The notes: a model not told the origin generated them from the letters alone. Counted from the first letter of the stretch, positions 26,156-34,760 are shown. The stretch is DNA of 64,000 nucleotides from an uncultured Kiloniellaceae bacterium (GCA_947493695.1 CANLSF010000001.1:1240001-1304000), one strand, 5' to 3'. Numbers and translations are program-made.

Positions 26156-26671
26156 ATGAGTACAGACACCTATGCAACCAACATGTTGGGCGCCTTCACA
26201 ACTGCGCTCGCCGCCGGTATCGACGAAGAGATTTCGGGCGTCGGCCTGCGCAGTCTCAGTGCCGCGACGGCTCTTGTGACCATCCGCAACCATTCCGACG
26301 ATTCGATCGAGGTTTTACGGCGTGTCTTGAATCTCACTCACTCCGGCGCCGTTCGGCTGATAAATGGCATGGAGGAAGATGGCTTGGTGGAGCGCCACCG
26401 CAGTCCTCACGACACGCGTGCCGTGACCGTTCGGCTGACGGCCGAAGGCCGAAATCAGGCCGAACAGGTTTTGCGCGCCCGCGCCGCCGTGACCGAGAGA
26501 GTCTTTGCGGCTCTGACGGACGAGCAGCAGACGGTTTTGACGCCGATCCTGAAGATGGCGCTTCAGGCTCTCACAGAAGGTCGCGATAGTGCCCGGCGCA
26601 TCTGCCGGCTGTGCGATGAAGGTGTCTGTCGACCCACTGGATGTCCGGTCGAGTTATCTGCAGCGGAGTAG
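26156..26671 (+). CDS. MarR family regulator with C-terminal cysteine cluster
   Basis: A 171-residue regulator with a winged helix (VLRRVLNLTHSGAVRLINGMEEDGLVER, here in parts VLNLTHSGAVRLIN and GLVERHRSPHDTRAVTV for recognition helix and wing). The last ~25 residues carry four cysteines, ICRLCDEGVCRPTGCPVE, a pattern that could bind a metal or form redox disulfides. The ATG at 26156 is used; an in-frame TTG at 26135 is possible. Divergent from the haloalkane dehalogenase and probably its regulator. The cysteine tail suggests sensing of metal or oxidant rather than a simple phenolic ligand. Confidence 0.87.
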   Translation: MSTDTYATNMLGAFTTALAAGIDEEISGVGLRSLSAATALVTIRNHSDDSIEVLRRVLNLTHSGAVRLINGMEEDGLVERHRSPHDTRAVTVRLTAEGRNQAEQVLRARAAVTERVFAALTDEQQTVLTPILKMALQALTEGRDSARRICRLCDEGVCRPTGCPVELSAAE

Positions 26672-26874
26672 GCGGGGTTGCCGCCGCTTCACCGGATTGG
26701 GTATCTCAGCCGTGTATGATCGGAAATCGTCGGTGATTCTCTGTAGCCAGGTTTTTCCAAATTCTGCGTAACAAAGCACATGGCCTGCGTTTAAACTCTA
26801 TAGGGTCAGTAGAGGTGACATGTTCTGGAAACCTGAGCCACGCGGGGCATGCGGCGTCTTGCCACAGATTAGAA

Positions 26875-26888
26875 TTGATATAACTCAA
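26875..26888. promoter_or_regulatory. FNR-type box upstream of cytochrome c peroxidase
   Basis: TTGATATAACTCAA, matching TTGAT-N4-ATCAA at 9 of 10 defined positions, centred ~61 bp upstream of the start codon. Cytochrome c peroxidases are known FNR-family targets in several proteobacteria, which strengthens the call. Confidence 0.55.
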
Positions 26889-26942
26889 AGATTCTTCCTA
26901 TTGAAATGACAGGGTTTCTTTCATCCACAATAGGAGGATTGA

Positions 26943-27983
26943 ATGAGACACCTGATTGCGACTCTCTTGCTTTCCACAGCTTTGGCCAGCACGGTGGCCG
27001 CCAACGAACTGCGTGAGACGGTACGGGAGTACTTCGAACCCTTGCCCTCGACCATCCCCAGTGTCAAAGACAACCCCATCACTCCTGAAAAGATCGATCT
27101 GGGCAAAGCGCTTTTCTTCGATCCCCGGCTCTCCGCCTCCGGGGTGTTCAGTTGCTACTCCTGCCATAACCTCGCCACCGGCGGGGATGACAATCTTGAA
27201 ACCTCAATCGGCCATGGCTGGCAGAAGGGACCGCGCAACTCGCCAACGGTCCTTAATGCAGTCCTGAACGAAGCACAGTTTTGGGATGGCCGGGCCGAGG
27301 ATTTGAAGGCTCAGGCCAAGGGGCCGATCCAGGCGGGGGTCGAGATGGCGAATACACCCGAGACCGTGATCGAAACCCTGAACAGCATGCCGCTATATGG
27401 CGAATGGTTCTCTTCTGCTTTCCCGGAGGAGGCCGCGCCGGTCACCTTCGACAACATGGCCAAGGCCATCGAGGCTTTTGAGGCAACGCTGATCACGCCC
27501 GCGCCCTTTGATGCCTTCCTGAACGGCAATGACGACGCTCTCACCGCCGAGGCGCAGCAGGGTCTCCAGCTTTTCGTCGACAAGGGCTGTGTTACCTGTC
27601 ACAGCGGCGTCAATGTCGGCGGACACGGTTACTATCCCTTCGGCCTGATCGAGAAGCCAGGCGCAGAGGTCCTGCCGCCCGACGACAAGGGGCGTTTTGC
27701 GGTTACCGAGACCGTGGATGATGAGTATGTCTTCCGGGCTTCGCCCCTGCGCAACGTTTCGGTCACCGCGCCCTACTTCCATTCCGGCAAGGTCTGGGAC
27801 CTGAAGGTCGCGGTCCAGATCATGGCCGAATCCCAACTGGGCGAGGAACTGAGCGATGCCGAAGCGGACTCGATCGTGGCCTTCCTGGACAGCCTGACCG
27901 GGGCCCTGCCCGAAGTGACCGTTCCGCTGCTGCCGGCAGAGACACGCACGACACCACGCCCTACGGCGGAGATACTAAGGTGA
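26943..27983 (+). CDS. Di-heme cytochrome c peroxidase
   Basis: A 346-residue periplasmic enzyme that reduces H2O2 with electrons from cytochrome c. A signal peptide (cut near TVAANE) is followed by the low-potential heme site CYSCH (71-75) and the high-potential heme site CVTCH (216-220). Domain markers include FFDPRLSASGVFSC, the QFWDGRAEDLKAQAKGP segment and FRASPLRNVSVTAPYFHSG near the end. Length and order match the CcpA/MauG-like family. A strong AGGAGG lies 6 nt before the ATG. The FNR-type box upstream suggests expression at low oxygen, in line with the ADH-Usp operon nearby. MauG-type protein oxidation is less likely because no partner gene is present. Confidence 0.93.
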   Translation: MRHLIATLLLSTALASTVAANELRETVREYFEPLPSTIPSVKDNPITPEKIDLGKALFFDPRLSASGVFSCYSCHNLATGGDDNLETSIGHGWQKGPRNSPTVLNAVLNEAQFWDGRAEDLKAQAKGPIQAGVEMANTPETVIETLNSMPLYGEWFSSAFPEEAAPVTFDNMAKAIEAFEATLITPAPFDAFLNGNDDALTAEAQQGLQLFVDKGCVTCHSGVNVGGHGYYPFGLIEKPGAEVLPPDDKGRFAVTETVDDEYVFRASPLRNVSVTAPYFHSGKVWDLKVAVQIMAESQLGEELSDAEADSIVAFLDSLTGALPEVTVPLLPAETRTTPRPTAEILR

Positions 27984-28081
27984 GGGCGGTTAATTTACTA
28001 AGCGTGGTGTGCCGCGCTTAAGCCATCCCTTTTCCGGCGGGTCGCCAAAGTCACTTCCTGCGATCCGCCGGAGCCTTCACT

Positions 28082-28876
28082 TCAATCCCGCCAGTCCGGA
28101 AAGGCGGCCTGTTTCCGGAAGAAATCGAAGTCGTGATTGGGCCAGAGTTCGGCCCCTTCGTCACTGGCCAGTCTCTGCATTTTCTCGATGCTCGCCAGGG
28201 CTTGCGCGGTGTTGTCCTGCCAGCAGTATCCGGGGGCGATCCTCTCGTCCAGGTTCTGCTGAAGGTCGGCAGCGTCGCCGCAAAGAACAACCGGGCTGCC
28301 GTGCTCCAGCTCGATCAGCATGGACATGTGGCCCGCCGTGTGCCCCGGGGTTTCAATCGCGTGAACGCCGGGTGAGATTTCGTACTCGGCGGACTTGGTG
28401 ATCCAGGAGTCGGAGCCTTCGATCTCGCTCGCGAAGACGGCGTGATCCTGACCGCTTTGCGCGATCTCCAGTTCCTTTGCGTGAACATGCACATCGCAAT
28501 TCGGCAGATCGCAAAGACCGCCCGCGTGGTCCCAGTGCAGATGCCCCAGAAACACCAGATCGATATCCGACACCGCAAGCCCCAGCCGTTCGAGGTAGTT
28601 GGGGATGCGCTGGTCTTCGCGCACCTTCGGCATATTCGAGTCCGGTCGGTCAGGATTGAAGTACTTCGCCGCCAGCTTCGGGTCATTTACCTTGCTGTGG
28701 TCGCAGCCGACATCGTAGAGGATCCGTCCGTTCGGCGTCTCAACCAGATAGGCAAGAATCGGCGCATTGACCCACTCCCCGTGCCCCTGGTTATAGAGCG
28801 AGATGGTTTTTTCATACCGCACCGTGCCGGTCAGGAGTGGCCAGAGCTTCGGATGCCTGCTGCGCGAATGTGCCAT
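28082..28876 (-). CDS. Metallo-beta-lactamase-fold hydrolase, AHL-lactonase-like
   Basis: A 264-residue MBL-fold enzyme with the dinuclear zinc motif HLHWDHAGG (His112, His114, Asp116, His117), a later His in TPGHTAGHMS, an Asp in LCGDAAD and a final His in WPNHD. The N-terminal segment GRILYDVGCDHSKVNDP and the overall length resemble quorum-quenching N-acyl homoserine lactonases (AiiA/AttM group). No LuxI/LuxR gene is in the window, so another lactone may be the substrate. AGAGG lies ~10 nt upstream. It is a single gene, convergent with the peroxidase. Confidence 0.85.
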   Translation of the reverse strand: MAHSRSRHPKLWPLLTGTVRYEKTISLYNQGHGEWVNAPILAYLVETPNGRILYDVGCDHSKVNDPKLAAKYFNPDRPDSNMPKVREDQRIPNYLERLGLAVSDIDLVFLGHLHWDHAGGLCDLPNCDVHVHAKELEIAQSGQDHAVFASEIEGSDSWITKSAEYEISPGVHAIETPGHTAGHMSMLIELEHGSPVVLCGDAADLQQNLDERIAPGYCWQDNTAQALASIEKMQRLASDEGAELWPNHDFDFFRKQAAFPDWRD

Positions 28877-29026
28877 TGGAGGGTACCTCTCTCACCGAAA
28901 CGATCTTTGCTGCCGCGCGGCCGGTAAAAACAGCGCAACATGATCGGCGCCGACCCCACTGTCAGCTCTTCCGGGAACAGGATAACCTTATTCGCGACTG
29001 AGTGCGCTACGGCAATTTTTGACCCG

Positions 29027-29638
29027 TCAACCTCCGGGTTCTCTTAAAACCGGCATGTCGCGGACTTCGAAATCGAAACGCTGTAGGACCTGACCGTCGA
29101 TGGAAACTTCCGCGGAGTAGGCACCCTTGGGGTCGCCCTCCAGAACACACCATCCATTGCTGATCCAGCCTTTCTCCGGCGTGACATAGCGCTCGGTGAT
29201 CGTGGTGGTTCGATCTGTGAACTTTGCCGTCGTGTCGAACTCGCTTGCTTCGTGCGGCCAGTAAGCCGGGTCGGAGGGAAGGGTCAGGACTTCTTTGACG
29301 TTGACCACTTTCCCCGCGTCCGACAGACGCATCCGCCAACCGTAACAGCTTTTCCCCGGCAGGAAAGGGACCCGGGTTGACTGATAGCTGTAGGTGACGT
29401 CGTCATCCGGATTGGCATCCAGCGTCACTATGAAGGTTGCTTCGTCGACTGAAACCTGCCGCGCTTGCGCGGGATTGGCTGAGGCTGTCCACAGGGTAAG
29501 ACTCGCGAGGCCGATCACCGCTGCGGCCTGCGCAAAGGTCAGCGCCGTGCAAAGTCCCGCTGGGATGCCCGCCGGGCGTAGTTCCGGCGTATGTAGGCGG
29601 CAAGGAAAGGAACGAAAGATCACGTGGAGACAGCTCAT
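29027..29638 (-). CDS. Exported protein of unknown function
   Basis: A 203-residue protein with an unusually long N-terminus before a hydrophobic segment (AAAVIGLASLTLWTASANPAQA) that looks like a signal peptide or anchor. The mature part appears beta-rich, with two cysteines (GKSCYGWRM, NGWCVLEGD) that could form a disulfide, and paired strands TYSYQSTRVPF and RFDFEVRDMPV. I do not recognise a family. The start is uncertain: the ATG at 29638 has no clear ribosome-binding site, and a GTG five codons in is possible. Single-gene unit. Confidence 0.6.
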   Translation of the reverse strand: MSCLHVIFRSFPCRLHTPELRPAGIPAGLCTALTFAQAAAVIGLASLTLWTASANPAQARQVSVDEATFIVTLDANPDDDVTYSYQSTRVPFLPGKSCYGWRMRLSDAGKVVNVKEVLTLPSDPAYWPHEASEFDTTAKFTDRTTTITERYVTPEKGWISNGWCVLEGDPKGAYSAEVSIDGQVLQRFDFEVRDMPVLREPGG

Positions 29639-29808
29639 GTGATGATGTTTCGTCCAAATCTAGCGGGAATTCGTTAATAAGTGTCTTCTTTCGCCAGATT
29701 TGCGTGACCGTGATTTCCGGTGCGCTTACGTCGCGTTCTGCGCAGGAAAAGGCCCTCCAAATAACCGGTTTTGATCAGAGAATAAGGTCTGATCCGGTTC
29801 CGGCTGGG

Positions 29809-30336
29809 TCAGGCGCACGCACGTACACCCTGCACCGCGTTAAACCAGTTGAGGACGGCATTGCGGTCAACCGGCAATTCACACGCCATCTCTGCCCCGA
29901 AGTCCGCCCAGGCTTCGACGTAGGCCGGGCGCAGTGCCGTCAGAACTGGCACGTCGGACGCAATCGCCGCGCCGATCAGATCGCGAAAGCCTTTGCCTTC
30001 ACTTTCGCCTCGTCCGAAGCGGTTAAGGATCAGCAGGTCGGTCTCGAAACTGAGGTTCTGTTCCAGAAAGCCGGCGCATTCAGCCAGATTGCCGGTATGC
30101 AGCCGGCAGCCCCGGGACCCGTGACCCAGGGATTGTGAGATGCGGAAACTGCGGTCTGTTCCGATAACCTGAAGGTCCATGTCGGCGCAGTGACACTCTC
30201 CATTGTCCAGGCCCCGGGTCTGAAGGGCGCCCTGTACGCGTTTGCCCTGCCGGGAAAGCGTTTTTTCGACTTCGCGCAAGAGTGTATCCACGTCACCGTG
30301 ATCACAGCGGACCGCCGCAAGAAGTGCTGAACTCAT
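29809..30336 (-). CDS. DUF2478 family protein
   Basis: A 175-residue cytoplasmic protein with the DUF2478 pattern. It has an N-terminal segment of the family's nucleotide-binding-like type (LLAAVRCDHGDVDTLLREV), a Cys/His-containing middle (NGECHCADMDLQV) and the hallmark LLILNRFGRGESEGKGFRDLI followed by SDVPVLTALRP. DUF2478 members often sit by molybdenum or nitrogen-metabolism genes; no such gene adjoins here. The ATG at 30336 has AAGG 7 nt upstream and is preferred to 30402. Reaction unknown. Confidence 0.82.
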   Translation of the reverse strand: MSSALLAAVRCDHGDVDTLLREVEKTLSRQGKRVQGALQTRGLDNGECHCADMDLQVIGTDRSFRISQSLGHGSRGCRLHTGNLAECAGFLEQNLSFETDLLILNRFGRGESEGKGFRDLIGAAIASDVPVLTALRPAYVEAWADFGAEMACELPVDRNAVLNWFNAVQGVRACA

Positions 30337-30511
30337 AACCAACCTTCCACACGCAAAGAAAACTTCAGGCTTGCCGGATTGCAACGCGACACGGCGGACC
30401 ACGAAGCGGCACTTCCGGAGCCTAGATCAGACAAGCCTCCCTATCCAGAGGGTGAAATGTCGCAGGGAGGCACCCCGATCTGTCGAAATACCGATATGCA
30501 AAATTTCAGGC

Positions 30512-30542
30512 TTGACCTCAAGTTAACTTGAGGTTGCAGGAT
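30512..30542 (+). promoter_or_regulatory. SoxR-type promoter/operator
   Basis: A perfect 18-bp palindrome CCTCAAGTTAACTTGAGG (30516-30533) lies between a -35 TTGACC (30512-30517) and a -10-like CAGGAT (30537-30542), giving the 19-bp spacer typical of MerR-family activation. The palindrome equals the known SoxR operator core. It is directed at the MFS gene starting at 30579. Confidence 0.88.
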
Positions 30543-30578
30543 GACTTTTCCTTGGAATCCGAAGCAAGAGAAATCATC

Positions 30579-31997
30579 ATGACCGACAGTTTGCCGACCC
30601 GAACGCCCATCTCCGTTCTGATCACACTCGCGACCGCGACACTGACCGCGTCTCTGGGGATCAGTGTTGCGGCGGTGTTGCTCCCCACATTGACACAGAG
30701 CTTCTCCGCGACGGTTTCAGACGTTCAATGGGTCGTGCTGGCCTATCTCATGTCGGTGACCGTCACAATCGTGTCCGCGGGGCGGCTCGGCGACCTCTTC
30801 GGTCATCGCCCCGTGCTGATTTTCGGCCTTCTCATCTTTGTGGCCGCATCGGTTTTATGTGCGATGGCAGAGAACCTCGGCGTATTGATCGCCGGACGGG
30901 CCGTGCAGGGGCTTGGCGGGGCGATCCTGATCGCACTTCCGATGTCGCTCGCACGTGATCTGGTGCCGGCAAAACGCCTTGGCACCGCAATGGGCCTGCT
31001 CGGGACGACCTCCGCGGTCGGGACGGCGCTCGGCCCCTCGCTCGGCGGTGTGCTGCTGGCCTGGGGCGACTGGCGGATGGCTTTCTGGCTCCTCGCCGGG
31101 TTTGCCTCTGTTGTGCTCATCCTATCCGTTACCTTCATCGCCCCTGGATCTGAACGCCGGCGCGCATCGATCCGGGAACTGGATGTTCCTGGGACCATTC
31201 TGCTGGTGATCGCGCTCTCGACCTATGCACTCGCGACCAGCGGTGGGGCCGCTGCTGTTCCTGTCTCGCCAGGCTTGCTGGCGTCATTTGCCCTTATCGC
31301 GATAACGCTGTTCGTCATCGTCGAAACCCGCGTGACCTCGCCGCTGGTGCCAATGACACTGCTGTGCGACCGCCGCACCGGCGTCGGGTTTGTCATGAAC
31401 CTGCTGATCGGCACTGTCATGATGTCGACACTTGTTGTCGGCCCGTTCTTCCTGGCCTTTTCGCTGGGGCTGAACGAGGCTCTGATCGGTCTGGTTCTGG
31501 CGGTCGGACCAGCGGTCTCGGCCCTTTCGGGTGTGCCGGCGGGGCGGCTGACGGACCGTCTGGGCGCAAACCGCGTGATCGTCATCGGAACTATGCAAAC
31601 TGCTCTGGGTTTGCTGTGCCTGGCCTTTCTGCCGCGATACTTCGGTGTTGGGGGTTATGTGGCTGCCCTCATTGTTCTGACACCGGCCTTTCAGCTCTTT
31701 CTAGCTGCCAACAATACGGCGGTTCTCACCAATGCGGCGAAGGAGCAGCGTGGGCGCCTCTCCGGCCTGCTGGGTCTTTCGCGTAACCTCGGTTTGATGA
31801 CGGGTGCTTCCGCCATGTCCTTCCTGTTCGTTGCCATTCTGGGAACAGGGGATGCCGCGCAAGCGCCCGTCACCGAGGTCGCACATGCTTTTTCGATGAC
31901 CTTCACGGCGGCGGCAGGCCTGGCGTTGATCACTCTGGGATTGGCGTTCGTCACCCATTCCAATCGTGATCGCGAACTGCCGAGTCCGGCGGAGTAA
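30579..31997 (+). CDS. MFS drug-efflux transporter (DHA2/QacA-like), SoxR-controlled
   Basis: A 472-residue transporter with ~14 hydrophobic segments. It has the motif D1-like DVQWVVLAYLMSVTV in helix 1-2, the loop GRLGDLFGHRP (motif A) and the GTALGPSLGGVLLAWGDWR antiporter motif (motif C/D1 region). These place it in the 14-helix DHA2 group of proton-driven drug pumps. The ATG at 30579 is used; the upstream ATG at 30528 lies within the SoxR operator and cannot be translated from the predicted transcript. Because SoxR homologues outside enterics respond to redox-active dyes such as phenazines, the likely job is export of such compounds. No soxR gene is in the window. Confidence 0.9.
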   Translation: MTDSLPTRTPISVLITLATATLTASLGISVAAVLLPTLTQSFSATVSDVQWVVLAYLMSVTVTIVSAGRLGDLFGHRPVLIFGLLIFVAASVLCAMAENLGVLIAGRAVQGLGGAILIALPMSLARDLVPAKRLGTAMGLLGTTSAVGTALGPSLGGVLLAWGDWRMAFWLLAGFASVVLILSVTFIAPGSERRRASIRELDVPGTILLVIALSTYALATSGGAAAVPVSPGLLASFALIAITLFVIVETRVTSPLVPMTLLCDRRTGVGFVMNLLIGTVMMSTLVVGPFFLAFSLGLNEALIGLVLAVGPAVSALSGVPAGRLTDRLGANRVIVIGTMQTALGLLCLAFLPRYFGVGGYVAALIVLTPAFQLFLAANNTAVLTNAAKEQRGRLSGLLGLSRNLGLMTGASAMSFLFVAILGTGDAAQAPVTEVAHAFSMTFTAAAGLALITLGLAFVTHSNRDRELPSPAE

Positions 31998-32223
31998 CGG
32001 CAACTCTGATGGCAGACGGAGGTAAGCCGGTCTCCCGTAGGGGAGAGGGCTGTGCCTTCTTCAGATCAGGCAAGAGAGAGCGCGAATCACGCATCAGGCT
32101 GCCTCAGTGCTTTTTCGCAGAATTCTGGCGTTCTTGCCCTTCGACTGGCACCGGGAAACAGCTGCGCATTGAAGTCTCGTAACATCATCTCATGTCTCGA
32201 ATTGCAGGACTCAAAATAATTTT
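31998..32223. other. Intergenic region before first peptide/C58 module
   Basis: About 225 bp between the efflux pump and the shared promoter block. A short inverted repeat (TCTCCC-GTAG-GGGAGA, ~32030) follows the pump gene and may be a weak terminator; no T-tract follows it. I see no gene. Confidence 0.4.
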
Positions 32224-32262
32224 GGAATAAAACGAATGGCCGGATTGTTGTAGCTGCAACAA
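32224..32262 (+). promoter_or_regulatory. Shared promoter-like block, copy 1
   Basis: GGAATAAA (32224) followed exactly 21 nt later by the near-palindrome TTGTTGTAGCTGCAACAA (32245-32262). The same pair with the same phasing occurs at 35921 and 38698. GGAAT-N17-TGTT resembles the alphaproteobacterial general-stress EcfG promoter (GGAAC-N17-CGTT), with two C-to-T changes. It precedes a peptide gene by 53 bp. Confidence 0.6.
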
Positions 32263-32315
32263 CCGCTCGCTGATCGCATTTTTCGGAGCGATAGAGCCAA
32301 GCCGAGGAGAGTCGA

Positions 32316-32606
32316 ATGTCTGCAGAAATTTCTTGTGAGTGTCCGGTAACATACGGCACCGCTGCGAGCTTTTGCCATGACATCACGCTTCGCCCGGCAG
32401 TTTGGCAGACACCAGTGACGGACGAACAGCCGGCACCACCACCTTGGGGCGCTGCTATGCGTAAAGCTTCTCACCAGCAGTCAATACCCCTCAAGCCCGG
32501 GTTTGCCTCTGTGCTCGGCGAGAGCAAAGCAACAGAGGCCGTTACAGGGATGCTTTCGGCTCTTGGCACTGACACGCGTTTAGAAGCTGTTGCGTCTCTG
32601 AAATAG
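32316..32606 (+). CDS. Small protein of peptide/C58-protease module, copy 1
   Basis: A 96-residue protein with GAGGAGAG 6 nt before the ATG. It shares with the 60-residue product at 36013 the start pattern M-x3-ISC-x2-PV-x2-GT and a PPWGA segment about 40 residues in. Cysteines 7, 9 and 20 lie near the start; the second half (~60-96) is helical. No signal peptide and no known family. It lies 78 bp upstream of a YopT-like protease gene, and the same order is repeated 3.7 kb away, so a functional link to the protease (substrate, chaperone, inhibitor or leader) is plausible but unproven. Confidence 0.6.
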   Translation: MSAEISCECPVTYGTAASFCHDITLRPAVWQTPVTDEQPAPPPWGAAMRKASHQQSIPLKPGFASVLGESKATEAVTGMLSALGTDTRLEAVASLK

Positions 32607-32684
32607 ACGTCATCGCCGACACCACTCACAGACTCACATCATCAGATCTGACCCTCGGCGGTCAGATATCAGAGGAGAACGGAC

Positions 32685-33434
32685 ATGTTTGGTTCACCTG
32701 CACTCGTGCGCGGCACGGCAAGATTCTTCAGAGGGCGTCTTCTGGAAGCTTTCAATCAAGGCGATCGGGTGGAAGGTCTCCGTGATGTCATGCGACAGAT
32801 ACCCGAGACTGCCCACGGGGTCTGTAAATCCCTCTGCATGCACTGGGTTGACCATCATGCTAATGACCGCTCTGGCCTCTTCTCCGAGATGGCCAAGTCC
32901 ATGGCAACGGGCGGACAGCGCTCCGGCGGTTATTATGGCGCTGCGGCCATGACCTTGAACCAGTTGGCATATACCGAGGCTCTGAGGGGGATCACGAACC
33001 ACAGCGACTACAATCGGGCCAAGGACCAGTATACCGACGATTTCCTGCGCAAGCGGGGGATCCTGCGGCAAATGAAGATTTCCAACCCGGCGCTGAACCT
33101 GAGCGATGCTCAGTACAAGTTGCTCCTACCCGCATCTGCGCCGAACAACCGGTTCGGTAAGAACCTGGCAGACGCGATCGTTGGTGAGCATTCAGCCAAA
33201 TATTGGTCTTACAAGATCATCTCGATCCATGGCCGTGCAGGCGGGCACGCGATCGCAGCTTTCGTGGGCGCTGATGTCATGTTCTTCGATCCGAACTACG
33301 GCATCTTCTACTTTCCGAAATCGGCGCATTTCAAGCTCTGGTTTGCCGATTATCACGGCTTCTACTGGAAGTCCGGGTACGCCCAGGAACTGGGTGACGA
33401 TTGCGTCATAAAGTCCTACGCAAAGGGTATTTGA
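32685..33434 (+). CDS. YopT-like cysteine protease domain protein (peptidase C58), copy 1
   Basis: A 249-residue protein that matches the C58 (YopT/AvrPphB) papain-like fold. The nucleophile segment is GVCKSLCMHW (Cys47), the His segment AGGHAIAAFVGADVMF (His188) and the Asp segment FFDPNYGIFYF (Asp202); the H-to-D spacing of 14 is close to YopT. It has no signal peptide, no membrane segment and no obvious secretion tag. AGAGGAG lies 8 nt before the ATG. A paralogue at 36275 is ~60% identical by eye. In pathogens C58 enzymes cleave Rho GTPases or kinases as injected effectors. Here no secretion apparatus is in view, so targets may be bacterial, or it could be a toxin to competitors or hosts. 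Confidence 0.8.
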   Translation: MFGSPALVRGTARFFRGRLLEAFNQGDRVEGLRDVMRQIPETAHGVCKSLCMHWVDHHANDRSGLFSEMAKSMATGGQRSGGYYGAAAMTLNQLAYTEALRGITNHSDYNRAKDQYTDDFLRKRGILRQMKISNPALNLSDAQYKLLLPASAPNNRFGKNLADAIVGEHSAKYWSYKIISIHGRAGGHAIAAFVGADVMFFDPNYGIFYFPKSAHFKLWFADYHGFYWKSGYAQELGDDCVIKSYAKGI

Positions 33435-33552
33435 CCGGCTTTCTTGGTGTCACGCGCAGGTTTTGTTTGCTGCATTTTCTTGAGAGGCCGGTCAGATGAT
33501 CGCTTTCGAGCATGCCGCACAGACATGACCTTATCGATAAGGGGAAAAGACA

Positions 33553-33903
33553 GTGTTTCATTCATGCCAGACTGCACAGGCCTATACCCAGGCGAAGTAT
33601 CCTGCGGCAAAAGTCCAGGTCGAAGCGATGGTCTTCACTGACCTCGTAGAGAGCATCAACCAGGCTTACAAAGACCGCGATTTTTTGGCCTTGCAGTATC
33701 TTGGAACCTGTCTGTCTTCCTCCGTTTTTGGCAGGTCGAACGCTCCTGTCGTTGTCGCGACGGACTTACCCAAGACGGTCGCACGGCTGCATCGGGACAT
33801 AAATTCTGCGTATAGGAACAGAGATTTCAGTAAACTGCATCATCTGGGGAACAAGCTCGCGGCGATCAGTGTCCTGGAACATGCCGCGCAGCCCTGCGCT
33901 TGA
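33553..33903 (+). CDS. Two-repeat helical protein downstream of C58 protease
   Basis: A 116-residue protein starting at a GTG with GGGGAAAAG upstream. It contains two copies of one helical unit: INQAYKDRDFLALQYLGTCL (~35-54) and INSAYRNRDFSKLHHLGNKL (~82-101). Each ends in a Ser/Ala-rich turn. There is no signal peptide and I recognise no family. It follows the first YopT-like gene by 118 bp on the same strand and has no counterpart after the second copy. It may be an adaptor or immunity partner; that is speculation. Confidence 0.6.
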   Translation: MFHSCQTAQAYTQAKYPAAKVQVEAMVFTDLVESINQAYKDRDFLALQYLGTCLSSSVFGRSNAPVVVATDLPKTVARLHRDINSAYRNRDFSKLHHLGNKLAAISVLEHAAQPCA

Positions 33904-34019
33904 CTTTCGATATCCTGGATGTGTCGTCGATCTTGTCCTGATGCTGATCAGGTTAAACTGAGCGGTCTTAGACCTACTGCTTCTTTTGCGAAGACAGGTT
34001 CAACCAGGTCCTGAAGTCC

Positions 34020-34760
34020 TCACGAACCTTGCTGCAGGAATGATCTCAGTCTGTCGTTGACGAATTCCGGGCAATCGCGATTTGCGATATGGCCGGCATG
34101 TGGAACCTCGACGAAATCAGCGTTCCTCACCGCATTCGAAATCTCTTGAGCGCGTTTGTGGGTTGAGGGATTTTTTGCGCCGACCATGATCAAAGTTGGT
34201 ATTTGCAATTTTGGCAGATGACCACGACCATCGTAGGCAAGGGCGGCCCGTAAGACCGCAGCATTGTTGCTCCGGTTCATCTTGGCGAGCGCTCTTTTGG
34301 TATAAATCGCCGCATCTTTCGTCTCGGCACCCATCAGGCTTGCGGGAAGCGCCGAGAGAAGCTTCGGGCTCACAAACCCCATCACGGAAACAAGCTTGTC
34401 TGCGATATAGCGCGCGACAGGGTTATCGGTAACTCTGGCAACAGATTCGATCGTAACAAGATGGGTCACTTCTTGCGGCCAACGACCCGCTATTTCGAGC
34501 GCGACCATACCGCCGAGCGAGAGTCCGATAACTGCATAGCGTCTGATCCCCTCATCGCTTAACCGGGCATGCACATGATCGGCCATCTCGGCAACGCTCG
34601 CCACAGCCGGAACATTCCCATGCCCTGGAAGATTTGGCGCAATAACGCGATGTGTTTCGGAAAATGCTGAGATTTGCGGGGCCCAAAGCGCATTGTCTAC
34701 ACCTGCGCCATGCAGGAAAACCAGGACTGGACCCGAACCACGATCAATCACATCCGCCAT
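34020..34760 (-). CDS. Alpha/beta hydrolase
   Basis: A 246-residue hydrolase of the alpha/beta fold. The oxyanion segment is VFLHGAGVDNALWAPQ (HG motif), the nucleophile elbow GLSLGGMVAL (Ser ~99) and the C-terminal catalytic His in VPHAGHIANRD (~224). A likely acid is the Asp/Glu after IPTLIMVGAKN. AGAGGCG lies ~6 nt before the ATG. The closest classes by pattern are 3-oxoadipate enol-lactonase-like and esterase members; no partner gene points to a pathway. It is convergent with the two-repeat protein and sits downstream of the DyP peroxidase on the same strand. Confidence 0.85.
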   Translation of the reverse strand: MADVIDRGSGPVLVFLHGAGVDNALWAPQISAFSETHRVIAPNLPGHGNVPAVASVAEMADHVHARLSDEGIRRYAVIGLSLGGMVALEIAGRWPQEVTHLVTIESVARVTDNPVARYIADKLVSVMGFVSPKLLSALPASLMGAETKDAAIYTKRALAKMNRSNNAAVLRAALAYDGRGHLPKLQIPTLIMVGAKNPSTHKRAQEISNAVRNADFVEVPHAGHIANRDCPEFVNDRLRSFLQQGS

